NCBI GenBank assembly: GCA_964385465.1
Contig: CAYLPJ010000032.1
Coordinates: 1 to 64,000, forward strand
Reading direction: 5' to 3'
Origin: CAYLPJ01 sp964385465
GTDB lineage: Bacteria > Planctomycetota > Phycisphaerae > SM23-33
Length of the DNA: 64,000 bases
Each line of letters begins with the position of its first letter. Position 1 is the first letter of the stretch. Below the pieces are notes generated by a model that worked only from the letters and a program-made list of their open reading frames with translations, searched no databases and was not told the DNA's origin. The translations under genes were made by a program, and so were the position numbers. This document shows positions 1-8,956 of the stretch, piece after piece.

Positions 1-1111
1 CCTCGTAGCGGTCGCGGAGGCCCTTGAGGATGGCGGTGGTCTGGTCCTTGGTCGGCGGATTGACGATGATGGTCTGGAACCGCCGCTCGAGCGCGCCGTC
101 CTTCTCGATGTACTTCCGGTACTCGTCCATCGTGGTGGCGCCGATGCACTGGATCTCGCCGCGGGAGAGGGAGGGCTTGAGGACGTTGGCGGCGTCGATG
201 GCGCCCTCGGCCCCGCCGGCGCCGACGAGCGTGTGCAGCTCGTCGATGAACAGGATCACGTTCTTGGCGCGGCGGACCTCGTTCATGACGGCCTTGATCC
301 GCTCCTCGAACTGCCCGCGGTACTTGGTCCCGGCGACCATCATGGCCAGGTCCAGCGCGACGATGCGGCGGTCGTGGAGGATCTCGGGGACCTCGTTGGA
401 GGTGATCTTCTGGGCCAGGCCCTCGACGATGGCCGTCTTGCCCACGCCGGCCTCGCCCAGCAGCACCGGGTTGTTCTTCGTCCGCCGGCAGAGGACCTGG
501 ATGACCCGCTCGATCTCGTCGTGGCGCCCGATCACGGGGTCCAACTGGCTCTCGCGGGCCAGCTCGGTCAGGTCGCGCCCGAAGTTGTCCAGCGCGGGGG
601 TCTTGCTCTTGCTCCGCCGCTGCTGGCCTTCCGGCCCGGCGGGGGCGACGGCGGGCTCCTCGCCGGAGTCCACGCCGGCGCCGAGGAGGTTGAGAACCTC
701 CTCGCGGACCTCCTCGAGCTTGAGCCCGAGGTTCATCAGGACCTGGGCGGCGACGCCCTCGTGCTCGCGAAGCAGGCCGAGGAGGATGTGCTCGGTGCCG
801 ACGTAGTTGTGGCTGAGGTTGCGAGCCTCCTCGATGGAGTACTCGATGACCTTCTTGGCCCGGGGGGTCTGGGGCAGCTTGCCCATGGTGACCATGTCGG
901 GCCCGGGCTTGACGAGCTTCTCGACTTCCATGCGGACCTTGTGGAGGTCCACGCCGAGGTTCTTCAGCACGTTGGCGCCGACGCCGGAGCCTTCCTTGAC
1001 CAGCCCGAGCAGGATGTGCTCGGTACCGATGTACTCGTGATTGAAACGCTGGGCCTCCTGGTTGGCCAGGGCCATGACCTTGCGGGCCCGCTCGGTGAAT
1101 CGCTCAAACAT
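1..1111 (-). CDS. clpC: ATP-dependent Clp protease ATPase subunit ClpC (3' end outside window)
   Basis: Cytosolic AAA+ unfoldase that feeds substrates to ClpP. Only the first 370 residues are in the window; the rest lies before base 1. Two Clp_N repeats are visible, each with an IGTEHILLGL or VGTEHILLGL core (about residues 28-37 and 104-113). A linker follows, then the first AAA+ module with Walker A GEAGVGKT (219-226) and Walker B ILFIDE (286-291). The doubled N-domain and the following linker match ClpC/ClpA rather than ClpB. The start MFERFTERAR is the conserved ClpC N-terminus. It is transcribed divergently from the next gene, and a sigma70-like promoter lies upstream at 1195-1223. Confidence 0.96.
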   Translation of the reverse strand, partial: MFERFTERARKVMALANQEAQRFNHEYIGTEHILLGLVKEGSGVGANVLKNLGVDLHKVRMEVEKLVKPGPDMVTMGKLPQTPRAKKVIEYSIEEARNLSHNYVGTEHILLGLLREHEGVAAQVLMNLGLKLEEVREEVLNLLGAGVDSGEEPAVAPAGPEGQQRRSKSKTPALDNFGRDLTELARESQLDPVIGRHDEIERVIQVLCRRTKNNPVLLGEAGVGKTAIVEGLAQKITSNEVPEILHDRRIVALDLAMMVAGTKYRGQFEERIKAVMNEVRRAKNVILFIDELHTLVGAGGAEGAIDAANVLKPSLSRGEIQCIGATTMDEYRKYIEKDGALERRFQTIIVNPPTKDQTTAILKGLRDRYE

Positions 1112-1426
1112 GGTGAACAGCTTCCCTGTGTTACGGGGAGGCGGCCGGGCGGCGTAAGCGACGCGCCCGGTCAGCAGCCCCTCGGCTGGTGTTCATTCTA
1201 CGGCCGACCTGCCCATGGATCAACCCGCGGAGTCGGGGGGGGTCGGCTACGTACTCATACTATCGTCCCGCGAGCCGGTGCGGTTCACCCTGTTGCCGAA
1301 TCGATCGCGGGCGTCCGCGCTGCCGGGAGCCGGGCGCCGGGCGCGGCGTCGGCGGGGATTCCGCAGGCACCCGTGGGCTTTGGCGTATATCATGGTCGAA
1401 CCGGAACCGATGCCGAGGATGACGCC
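1112..1426. other. intergenic region between divergent genes
   Basis: About 315 bases between the clpC start and the next plus-strand gene. It holds the clpC promoter candidate and G-runs near 1236. Nothing in it reads as a conserved protein, and no convincing promoter was found for the plus-strand gene. Confidence 0.5.
1195..1223 (-). promoter_or_regulatory. sigma70-type promoter for clpC
   Basis: Read on the minus strand: -35 TTGATC (1218-1223), a 17-base spacer, and -10 TAGAAT (1195-1200, five of six consensus bases). The predicted start of transcription gives a leader of about 80 bases before the clpC ATG. No CIRCE-like inverted repeat or CtsR-like direct repeat was recognised nearby. 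Confidence 0.5.
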
Positions 1427-2566
1427 ATGCCCGAACGAACGTACGCCGAAGACCTGGAACTCCTGTCGAATCACACGGAGATCGTCGAGTTGCGGGACGC
1501 CGACTCCCGCCTGGCCGTCGCGCCGCAGTGGCAAGGCCGCGCCATGACCTCCACGCTGGCCGGCGAAGGCGCCGGGAGCTTCGGCTGGCTGAACGAGGCG
1601 TTCATCGCCTCGGGGGGCTCGGACGCGGCCTTCAACAACTACGGCGGGGAGGATCGCTTCTGGCTGGGCCCCGAGGGCGGGCAGTTCGGCCTGTGGTTCG
1701 ATCCGGGCACCCCGTTCGACCTGGAGCACTGGCGGACGCCGGCGGCGCTGAACGAGCAGGCGTTCCCGGTCACCTCCCGGGACGACCGATCGGTAGCCAT
1801 GGCAACGCAACTGTCGGTACGCAACTACGCCGGGGCGACCTTCACCATCGGTGTGAAGCGGACGATCCGCATGCTGGACCGCCCCGCCGCCGCCGACGCC
1901 CTCGGCGAGGCCCTGCCGGAATCGCTGGCCATGGTGGCCTTCGAGTCCGAGAACATCCTGGCCAACGACGACGCGGAGGCGTGGCTGGCCGACGACGGTC
2001 TGCTCAGCGTGTGGATCCTCGGGCAGTTCAAGCCGCTGCCTCGGGGCAAGGTGCTCGTGCCCATCCGCCCGGGCAGCCCGGCGGACCTCGGCCCGCCGGC
2101 GCGGACGGACTACTTCGGCGAGATCCCCGACGACCGCTGCCGGGTCACCGACCGCTACATCTGGCTGGCCTGCGACGGGCGCTACCGTTGCAAGATCGGC
2201 GTCAGCCCCCGCCGCAGCCGGGCCCTCGCCGCCAGCTACGACCCCGACGCCCCCGCGCTGACCGTGGTGCAGTTCAACCAGCCGGTCACCGCCGCCGAGC
2301 TGCCGTACGTCAACAGCCTCTGGCAGCACCGGGAAGACCCCTTCGCCGGCGACGCGATCAACGCCTACAACGACGGCCCGCCGTCGCCGGGCGCCGAGCA
2401 GCTCGGGCCGTTCTACGAGTTGGAAACCTCAAGCCCCGCGGCCGTGCTCCAGCCCGGCCAGTCGATCACGCACATCCACCGGACGATGCACTTCTCCGGG
2501 GACGAGGCGCAGCTTGCGTCCCTGGCGGAAGACGTCCTGGGCATCGACCCCGGCGACCTGCTCTAA
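1427..2566 (+). CDS. DUF6786-like conserved protein
   Basis: 379-residue protein of unknown function starting MPERTYAEDL. It has no signal peptide or membrane segment. The body is rich in Trp, Gly and Asp (for example GGEDRFWLGPEGGQFGLW) and resembles DUF6786, a family I associate with aldose-epimerase-like beta-sandwich proteins in planctomycetes and Bacteroidetes. The assignment is from memory and no catalytic residues can be named. The open frame runs much further upstream, antisense to clpC. The ATG at 1427 is preferred because the conserved protein begins there and a GAGG lies just ahead. The gene stands alone and converges on the VOC gene. Confidence 0.7.
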   Translation: MPERTYAEDLELLSNHTEIVELRDADSRLAVAPQWQGRAMTSTLAGEGAGSFGWLNEAFIASGGSDAAFNNYGGEDRFWLGPEGGQFGLWFDPGTPFDLEHWRTPAALNEQAFPVTSRDDRSVAMATQLSVRNYAGATFTIGVKRTIRMLDRPAAADALGEALPESLAMVAFESENILANDDAEAWLADDGLLSVWILGQFKPLPRGKVLVPIRPGSPADLGPPARTDYFGEIPDDRCRVTDRYIWLACDGRYRCKIGVSPRRSRALAASYDPDAPALTVVQFNQPVTAAELPYVNSLWQHREDPFAGDAINAYNDGPPSPGAEQLGPFYELETSSPAAVLQPGQSITHIHRTMHFSGDEAQLASLAEDVLGIDPGDLL

Positions 2567-2584
2567 ACGATCTCAGATGCGTTC

Positions 2585-2703
2585 GTTGCGGCTCCTGCGC
2601 CGGAGGCGGCTCGTCTGGCAAGGCGGCCGAAGCAGGCGATGCCGTAGCATCGCCGACGCAGGCCAACGCGGCCAGGCGGGCCGGGGACCAGCAGGAACGC
2701 AAC
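2585..2703. repeat. long imperfect inverted repeat between convergent genes
   Basis: Outer arms GTTGCG (2585-2590) and CGCAAC (2698-2703), next arms TCCTGC and GCAGGA, and a perfect 8-bp inner stem GGCGATGC/GCATCGCC (2635-2642 and 2647-2654) around a CGTA loop. The middle of the arms pairs only partly. It lies between two convergent genes, so a two-way transcription-ending hairpin or a small palindromic element is likely. There is no T-run. Confidence 0.5.
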
Positions 2704-2737
2704 AGAGTTTCTCTGAGGCCGCTTGGAAGAACCCGGC

Positions 2738-3118
2738 TCAACCGAGGGGGCGTGCCCGCTTGCAGAGTTGGACGGGGACGCCCCACGGGTCGCGGAGCAT
2801 GAAGATCAGCGAGCCGTCATCGGGGCGGAGCTCCTGGTGTACGCTGGCGCCGGCAGCGACGAGCCGGTCCCGCAGGGCCTCGGGGTCGTCGGCGGTGAAC
2901 GCCATGTGGAAGACCAGCGGGTCCTCCTTCGATCGGTCCGGGATGGCGGCGGCCTCGTTGCGGTACAGCTCGATCATCGTCCCGGCCTCGTCGGCCAGGA
3001 AGCGCCCGACGAGAGGTTCGTCGGCGGCCAGGACGATCCGCATGCCGAGATTCTCGGCGTACCAGTCGGCCATCGCGGCCGGGTCGGAAACGTTCAACGC
3101 CACGTGCTCGATTCGCAT
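2738..3118 (-). CDS. VOC-family (glyoxalase/bleomycin-resistance fold) protein
   Basis: 126-residue protein made of one vicinal-oxygen-chelate module with two beta-alpha-beta-beta-beta halves. It begins MRIEHVALNV and ends with a DPWGVPVQL strand. Predicted metal ligands by position are His5, Glu50 and His71; the usual last Glu is Gln118, so metal binding may be altered. The substrate cannot be predicted. The ATG at 3118 is chosen because MRIEHVALNV is the canonical first strand, although the frame stays open further upstream. Confidence 0.88.
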   Translation of the reverse strand: MRIEHVALNVSDPAAMADWYAENLGMRIVLAADEPLVGRFLADEAGTMIELYRNEAAAIPDRSKEDPLVFHMAFTADDPEALRDRLVAAGASVHQELRPDDGSLIFMLRDPWGVPVQLCKRARPLG

Positions 3119-3159
3119 GCCGGGCTCCGTTGGGGTTCTTGCGACGGGACCGGGACAGC

Positions 3160-5058
3160 CTACCGGCCGGAGGGCGAGAGGGCAACGCCCCGGCGCGATT
3201 GCCGCGCCCAGCGGAGGCGACGGAACGCCCGCGGGCGGCGCCAGAGGCCCTCGACCACTTCCCGCCGGTCCCCGCGTTCGACGACGACCCGCCCGGCGAG
3301 GGTCAACTCCGTGACGAACTCCCATGAGGGCATCGTCGCCGGCGGGTCGCCCTCCCGCGGCCTGAGGTCGTCGCGTGCGACGGCCACCGTCTGCCAGCCC
3401 TCGCCGGCGGGGATTCGCTTGACGGCGTAGTAGCTCGCCGGCCGGACCTTCGGATACGCCCCCCACTGGCCGACGTCCACCCGGAAGGCCAGCAGGTTGT
3501 CCTGGGGGCTGCGGACGTCCAGCAGGAGTGTGTCGTCGGGGCCGCCGCGCCACGTGGGGTCCTTCAGCTTCCGCGTCGTCGCGCTCCAGTGGACTGGGTT
3601 GTTCCAGTTCAGCCGATACCAGTCGTGCCACGGGCGGGAGAAGTCGTCGATCATTCTGCCGGGCTTTCCGGTCGCCTTGACCCCGGCGGCCCCCAGTTCG
3701 GCGGGGGTAAGGGACCTCAGGCGCGACGTGAGGCCGAACCCGTCGACATCGTCAAAATCCAGCCACCTGTGCTTCGCGTACGTATGCTCCAGGGGGTACA
3801 GGACGTTGGCGAGCACGAACAGCGGCCGATCGGCGCCGGGCACGGGGCAGGGGGCGGACCATGCATCGCCGGTGCGCCTGGCCTTGGTCCCCCGCCAGAA
3901 CCGCGTGATGACGTGGGGATCGACGGCGTAGTAGACGTTCACCGCGGCGACGTCGCCCGGGCGGTCCGGTCGGACGGTCGCGAGGGGCACACCGGTGGGC
4001 GTGTCCGGCTGGACGGTCAGCTCCGGCGTGGCGGGCAGGGCCCGGCCGCCGCGCAGGTGCCGGTCCAGCCAGAGGTAGCGGCAGATGGCGAACTCCGGCT
4101 GGTGGCGGTGGTTCCGGTGCGGGGAGACGGCGAACCGCAGGGCTTCGCTGCCGATCGCGCGCCAGTTGGCGAACAGGCAGTCCACCGGCGCGTTGAAGTC
4201 GTTGGTCGGCCCGCAGTAGAGGATCGGGCACGTCATCCCGGGCAGGTACGCCCGGTTGTCGATCGTCGCGAGGTACCGGGGGGGCTTGCTCCGCAGGCCG
4301 GCGCCGGGCCTGCCCCGGACCGCCTCGGGCGCCGCCCCCGCCCCGCCGCAGGAGGGCGCGGCGACGGTGACGCGCTTGTCGATGCCCGCAGTGTCGACGG
4401 TCAGCTTTCCGCCCATCGAGTGGCCCATCACGCCGATCCGCTCCGGGTCGACCTCGTCCTGCTGCTGGAGGAACGTGATCGCACGCCTGGCCGCCAGCAC
4501 CAGCAGGAACCAGTTGTTGTTCCGCGGGCTCTCGACGGCGTCCACCGTCTTCTCGTCCGGCGCCATCGACGCGTAATGGCTGTTGTGCCCGGTCTGGGTG
4601 GGGTCCACCGCGCCCCAGTCGGTATTCGCCTCGCCGGCAGGGGCGCCCTCCATCGGCCGAGCGCCCCAGTTGATGCTCATCGCCGCGTACCCGTTCAGCG
4701 CCAGGAACGTCACCACCGCCCGGCTGGCCCGCTGGCCGCCGCCATGGCAGTGCAGCACGCCCGGCAGCCGCTTCTTGCCGCCGCGCCCGGCGCCGACGGC
4801 GTAGAAGGCCGCCATGGTGCTCTTGCGGCCCTTGAAGGTGCCGACGGTGTAGGTCACGACGCGCAGCCGGACCGGCCCGTCGCGCCACCGGCGGACGACG
4901 CGGGCCTGGATCGGCTCGGCCGTGGGGTCGTAATCGCCCCACATCGCGTCGAGGTCCTGCGGCGGTTTGCCCCCGGGCAACGGGGGCAGGGACTCGCCTG
5001 CCTTCGCGAGCGCGCAGGCCGCTGCCAGCGCCGTGACAGCGAGAAGGGATCGGGACAT
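3160..5058 (-). CDS. secreted alpha/beta hydrolase (acetyl-xylan-esterase / dienelactone-hydrolase type)
   Basis: 632-residue exported hydrolase with signal peptide MSRSLLAVTALAAACALAKA. The alpha/beta hydrolase core occupies about residues 50-340, with an HGGG oxyanion segment (105-108), nucleophile elbow GHSMGG (Ser214), a candidate acid Asp287 in TNDF and a candidate His318 in NHRH. The family cleaves ester bonds, often acetyl groups on plant polysaccharides. The C-terminal 280 residues form an additional beta-rich region without a recognised name. A good AAGGAT Shine-Dalgarno lies before the ATG. It is divergent from the EF-G gene. The substrate is unknown. Confidence 0.85.
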   Translation of the reverse strand: MSRSLLAVTALAAACALAKAGESLPPLPGGKPPQDLDAMWGDYDPTAEPIQARVVRRWRDGPVRLRVVTYTVGTFKGRKSTMAAFYAVGAGRGGKKRLPGVLHCHGGGQRASRAVVTFLALNGYAAMSINWGARPMEGAPAGEANTDWGAVDPTQTGHNSHYASMAPDEKTVDAVESPRNNNWFLLVLAARRAITFLQQQDEVDPERIGVMGHSMGGKLTVDTAGIDKRVTVAAPSCGGAGAAPEAVRGRPGAGLRSKPPRYLATIDNRAYLPGMTCPILYCGPTNDFNAPVDCLFANWRAIGSEALRFAVSPHRNHRHQPEFAICRYLWLDRHLRGGRALPATPELTVQPDTPTGVPLATVRPDRPGDVAAVNVYYAVDPHVITRFWRGTKARRTGDAWSAPCPVPGADRPLFVLANVLYPLEHTYAKHRWLDFDDVDGFGLTSRLRSLTPAELGAAGVKATGKPGRMIDDFSRPWHDWYRLNWNNPVHWSATTRKLKDPTWRGGPDDTLLLDVRSPQDNLLAFRVDVGQWGAYPKVRPASYYAVKRIPAGEGWQTVAVARDDLRPREGDPPATMPSWEFVTELTLAGRVVVERGDRREVVEGLWRRPRAFRRLRWARQSRRGVALSPSGR

Positions 5059-5164
5059 GGGGCCATCCTTTCGGGCCGGCGGGGCGGCAGACCGGCTTTT
5101 TTCCGGAGCACCGTATCATAAACGTCGGGGGCCTGGCTCACGTATCGCGAATGCCATTTTCCCC

Positions 5165-5192
5165 TTGCCGCCCGCGACGGATGGGCTATATT
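5165..5192 (+). promoter_or_regulatory. candidate promoter of the EF-G paralogue
   Basis: -35-like TTGCCG (5165-5170), 16-base spacer, -10 TATATT (5187-5192, five of six). It is in the only AT-rich stretch ahead of the gene and gives a leader of about 80 bases. Confidence 0.4.
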
Positions 5193-5279
5193 GAACGGCT
5201 CCGCCCAAGGGCGCGGAGCGCGCGGGCGCTTCCGGGTTCGGCGGGCGGACATGACAGTACGCGACCAATGGAGACAGCC

Positions 5280-7322
5280 ATGCCGGCGAGCACACCGCAG
5301 GATATTCGCAACGTCATTCTCATGGGCCATGGCGGGTCGGGCAAGACGACCCTCGCCGACGCCATGGTCTACGCCGCGAAGGTCAGCTCGCGGTTCGGCT
5401 CGGTCGACGACGGATCGAGCTTCTTCGACACGTCGGACATCGAGCGGGACCGCCAGCACACCGTCGAGCCCTCCGCGGCCCACTTCGATCACAAGGGCAA
5501 GACGATCAACCTGATCGACAGCCCCGGATATCCGGACTTCATCGGCGGGGCCCTGGGCACGATGGGCGGCGTCGACGCGGTGGTCATGGTCATCTCCGCG
5601 ACCGCCGGCATCGAGGTCAACACCCGCCGTATGATGCGGGCCGCCGGCAACGCGGGCCTGCCCGCGGCGATCGTGATCAACAAGATCGACGGCGAGAACA
5701 TCGACCTCGCCGCGCTGATGAACGACATCGGCGAGAGCTTCGGGACGGCCTGCAAGCCGTTGAACCTGCCCACCGGGGGCGGCAAGGAAGTGATCGACTG
5801 CTTCCGCAACGATTCCGGCGAGGCCGACGTCGGGGATGTCGCCGACGCCCACATGCAGCTCGTCGAGAACATCATCGAATCCGACGAGGATCTCATGGAG
5901 GCCTACCTCGGCGGCGAGGAGATCCCCGCCGAGAAGCTCTCCGCGGCGTTCGCCCAGGCCATGGTCGAGGGAACGGTCATCCCGGTGATGTTCGCCTCCG
6001 CCAAGGAGGAAGTCGGCGTGACGGAGCTGATGGACGCCCTCGCCGCCTACCTGCCCAGCCCCGCGGACGTCAAGACCGCCCCGGCCCGAAGCGACGAAGG
6101 CGAGGAGGCCGAAGACATCCCGCTGGAGCCCGACCCCGGGAAGCCCTTCGTCGCCCAGGCGTTCAAGATCACCACCGACCCGTTCGTGGGCAAGCTGGCG
6201 TGGGTGCGGGTGCTCCAGGGGACGGCCACCGACGAGACGGCCTTCCACCTGCGGGACGACAAGAAGTCCAACAAGATCGGCCACCTGTTCAAGATCCAGG
6301 GCAAAGAGACCAAGGAGGTCTCCCAGGCCGTCGCGGGTGACATCATCGCCCTGGCGAAGGTCGAGGAGATTCACCGCGGCGACATGCTGCACGAGGAGGG
6401 CACGCCGATGGTCCGGTCCCTCCCGCCGGTGCCGACGCCGATGTTCTCGCTGGCCGTCGAGCCCAAGAGCCGCGGCGACGAGCAGAAGATCTCCGGCGCC
6501 CTCTCGAAGCTCTGCGAGGAGGACCCGACCTTCCAGGCCAACCGCGACGCCCAGACCGGCGAGACGGTCATCTCCGGCGTCGGCGACCTGCATCTGCGGA
6601 TCATGCTCACGCAGATGAAGGAACGCTTCGACCTGGAGGTCGAGACCAAGCCGCCCAAGATCCCCTACCGCGAGACCATCACCTCCAAGGCCGACGGACA
6701 CCACCGCCACAAGAAGCAGACCGGCGGGGCCGGGCAGTTCGGCGAGGTCTACCTCCGCGTCGAGCCCATGGAGCGAGACGAGGGCTTCGAGTTCGTCAAC
6801 GACCTCTTCGGCGAGAGCATTCCGCGGCAGTTCCTCCCGGCCATCGAAAAGGGCGTCCACGACGTCCTGGCCTCCGGGCCGATCGCCGGCTACCCCATGC
6901 AGGACGTCCGCGTCAGCGTCTACGACGGCAAGCACCACCCGGTGGACTCCAAGGAGGTCGCCTTCCGCACGGCCGGTAAGAACGCGTTCATCGATGCCGT
7001 CAACAAGGCCAAGCCGTCGCTGCTGGAACCGATCGTGGACATGGAGATCACCGTCCCGGCCGACTACATGGGCGACATCGCCAGCGACCTCGCCGGGCGC
7101 CGCGGGCGCATTCAGGGCCAGGACATGCTGCCGGGCAACGTCTGCGTCGTCCGCGCCCAGGTACCGCTGTCGGAGGTCATGCAGTACAACAGCCAGTTGC
7201 GAAGCGTCACCGGCGGGCAGGGAAGCTACGCCATGGAGTTCAGCCACTACGAGCCGGTTCCCGGCAACGTTCAGCAGCAGATCGTCGCGGCCGCCAAGGC
7301 CGCCGAGCAGGAAGAAGACTAG
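5280..7322 (+). CDS. elongation factor G paralogue (translational GTPase)
   Basis: 680-residue GTPase with the full five-domain EF-G layout: G domain (about 1-280), domain II, III, IV (around the GQFGEVYLRVEP segment) and V (ending near YEPVPGNVQQQIV). G motifs are present but divergent: P-loop GHGGSGKT (16-23) where canonical EF-G has GHIDAGKT, DSPGYPDF (80-86) instead of DTPGHVDF, and NKID (134-137). This points to a paralogue of the EF-G II or spd type rather than the main fusA. Two in-frame ATGs lie 12 bases apart; the second (5280) is chosen because GGAG sits six bases ahead. rpmB follows 58 bases later on the same strand. Confidence 0.9.
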   Translation: MPASTPQDIRNVILMGHGGSGKTTLADAMVYAAKVSSRFGSVDDGSSFFDTSDIERDRQHTVEPSAAHFDHKGKTINLIDSPGYPDFIGGALGTMGGVDAVVMVISATAGIEVNTRRMMRAAGNAGLPAAIVINKIDGENIDLAALMNDIGESFGTACKPLNLPTGGGKEVIDCFRNDSGEADVGDVADAHMQLVENIIESDEDLMEAYLGGEEIPAEKLSAAFAQAMVEGTVIPVMFASAKEEVGVTELMDALAAYLPSPADVKTAPARSDEGEEAEDIPLEPDPGKPFVAQAFKITTDPFVGKLAWVRVLQGTATDETAFHLRDDKKSNKIGHLFKIQGKETKEVSQAVAGDIIALAKVEEIHRGDMLHEEGTPMVRSLPPVPTPMFSLAVEPKSRGDEQKISGALSKLCEEDPTFQANRDAQTGETVISGVGDLHLRIMLTQMKERFDLEVETKPPKIPYRETITSKADGHHRHKKQTGGAGQFGEVYLRVEPMERDEGFEFVNDLFGESIPRQFLPAIEKGVHDVLASGPIAGYPMQDVRVSVYDGKHHPVDSKEVAFRTAGKNAFIDAVNKAKPSLLEPIVDMEITVPADYMGDIASDLAGRRGRIQGQDMLPGNVCVVRAQVPLSEVMQYNSQLRSVTGGQGSYAMEFSHYEPVPGNVQQQIVAAAKAAEQEED

Positions 7323-7380
7323 ACAGCGAACACCCGCGTCCGCCCCGGCGGGCGCCGACGAACCTCGGGAGTGAATGACG

Positions 7381-7638
7381 ATGCCTCGCAAGTGCCATTT
7401 CACGGGCAAGAAGACCCGCTCGGGCCGGAAGTACACCCATCGCGGCAAGGCCAAGTACCTCGGCGGCGTCGGGATCAAGACGACCGGCAAGTCCAAGCGG
7501 AAGTTCAAGGCGAACATCCAGCGCGTCCGCGCGGTGGTCGACGGCAAGGTCCAGCGGATCAAGGTCTCCACGTCCGCCATCCGCAACGGCCTGGTCATCA
7601 AGCCCGCCAAGCGGAACTGGAAGCCCGAGGAAGAGTAG
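7381..7638 (+). CDS. rpmB: 50S ribosomal protein L28
   Basis: 85-residue basic ribosomal protein. The N-terminus MPRKCHFTGKKT matches the conserved L28 opening, followed by basic segments and the TSAIRNG region. It is slightly longer than the usual 60-78 residues. An ATG six bases upstream (7375) would add Met-Thr. The later ATG is preferred because it restores the conserved N-terminus and has GGGAG nine bases before it. It probably shares a transcript with the EF-G paralogue. Confidence 0.95.
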   Translation: MPRKCHFTGKKTRSGRKYTHRGKAKYLGGVGIKTTGKSKRKFKANIQRVRAVVDGKVQRIKVSTSAIRNGLVIKPAKRNWKPEEE

Positions 7639-7803
7639 CCCCCGCCGAGCGGACCGCAAGCTCCGGACGGCTGCACCCGAACGAGGCGCTACGCCGCGGG
7701 GAGCCCGAGGGCGCACCCGCGACGTTCGCTGGTTGCGTCCCGGCGTCTGCCGCCTGTTCGCTGTCCGTGTTCTCCCGCCTGCCGCTTCCCGACGAAGCGC
7801 CGC

Positions 7804-8799
7804 TCAGCCGTTCTGCTCGCACCACTCGACCGAACGGCGGATGCCCTCTTCGTAGTCCACCGTCGGCTGCCAGCCCAGCTCCTTGCGGGCCTTCTCGCTG
7901 GAGAAGAAGCACCGCCGCCCGATCAGCCACACCGAGTAGCGCGTCACCAGCGGGGGCTTCTTGCGCCCGACCATGTGCCCGAACAGCTCCATCAGGAACG
8001 CCGCCGACCGCGCGACGCGATAGGGCACGCTCTTGGTGACCGGCGGGCAGCCGAGGCATTCGGCGATCTTGTTGATGTATTCCTTCTGGGTGATGACGCC
8101 GTCGGCGGCGAGATTGTAGGCCTCCCCCACGGCCCGCTCGGCGGTGGCGGCCAGGATGCAGCCTTCCGCCTCGTTGCCGGCGTAGGTGAGGTTCAGGCGG
8201 TTCGTGCCATCGCCGATCAGCTTGCCCTTGCCGGCGCGGATCGCGCGGATCAGCCGCGGCATCGACGCCCGGTCCCGCGGCCCGTACAGCCAACTGGGCT
8301 TGACGATGGTTACCGGCACGTCGCCGGCCTCGTGAGCGGCCCGGACGAGCTTCTCCGCCTCGACCTTGGCGCGGCTGTAGTAGCTCCACTTGTAGAGGTT
8401 CACCCCCAGCGGCGCGGACTCGTCCAGCACCATGCCCTCGCCGTCGGGATGCCCGTAGGCGCTGATGCTGCTGACGTGGAGGAACCGCGAGACGCCGTTC
8501 TCCTTGGCGGCCTGGAGGGCGTTCCGCGTGCCGTCGATGGTCACCGCGACGAACTGCTCCCACGGGCCCCAGTCGCCGACCTTGGCGGCCACGTGATAGA
8601 CCGTGTGCACGCCGCGGGAGGCCTGGCGGAGGCTGTCGAGGTCGGTGACGTCTCCGACGGCCTTCTCAACGCCGAGTTCGTCGAGCAGGCGGGTGTCGCT
8701 GCCGGGGCGGACCAGCGCGCGGACGGGCCGGCCCGCGGCGACGAGCTGTTCGGCGATGTGGCTGCCCAGAAGTCCGGTGGCACCTGTGATGAGATTCAT
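7804..8799 (-). CDS. NAD(P)-dependent epimerase/dehydratase (extended SDR)
   Basis: 331-residue extended short-chain dehydrogenase. The nucleotide-binding motif TGATGLLG is at residues 5-12, SSISAYG at 110-116 and the catalytic Y-x-x-x-K at Tyr141-Lys145. Overall it is closest to the 3-beta-hydroxysteroid dehydrogenase / dihydroflavonol reductase branch, which includes sterol and polyketide enzymes. The C-terminal half contains a likely substrate-binding helix region (FLMELFGHMVGRKKPP). It lies downstream of the HTH-REC gene with a 157-base gap and converges on rpmB. Substrate not predictable. Confidence 0.88.
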   Translation of the reverse strand: MNLITGATGLLGSHIAEQLVAAGRPVRALVRPGSDTRLLDELGVEKAVGDVTDLDSLRQASRGVHTVYHVAAKVGDWGPWEQFVAVTIDGTRNALQAAKENGVSRFLHVSSISAYGHPDGEGMVLDESAPLGVNLYKWSYYSRAKVEAEKLVRAAHEAGDVPVTIVKPSWLYGPRDRASMPRLIRAIRAGKGKLIGDGTNRLNLTYAGNEAEGCILAATAERAVGEAYNLAADGVITQKEYINKIAECLGCPPVTKSVPYRVARSAAFLMELFGHMVGRKKPPLVTRYSVWLIGRRCFFSSEKARKELGWQPTVDYEEGIRRSVEWCEQNG

Positions 8800-8956
8800 G
8801 AGCGCATCGACTCCGTGCTAATGGTGGTATTGGTCCGGTATCGAGAGAACGCCAGGAGGGGGCAGCGTACCGTGGCGGGTCCGGTGCGTCAAGCGGGGGG
8901 AGGCGCGTTTGGGCGGGGACAGACCGGCCTCTTGCGGGGGGTTGCGGCCGAAGGCG

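Noticed and set aside
4854..7676. Minus-strand open frame of 940 codons opposite the EF-G gene and rpmB
   Set aside because: Shadow of strongly conserved genes on the plus strand; no domain and no start signal.
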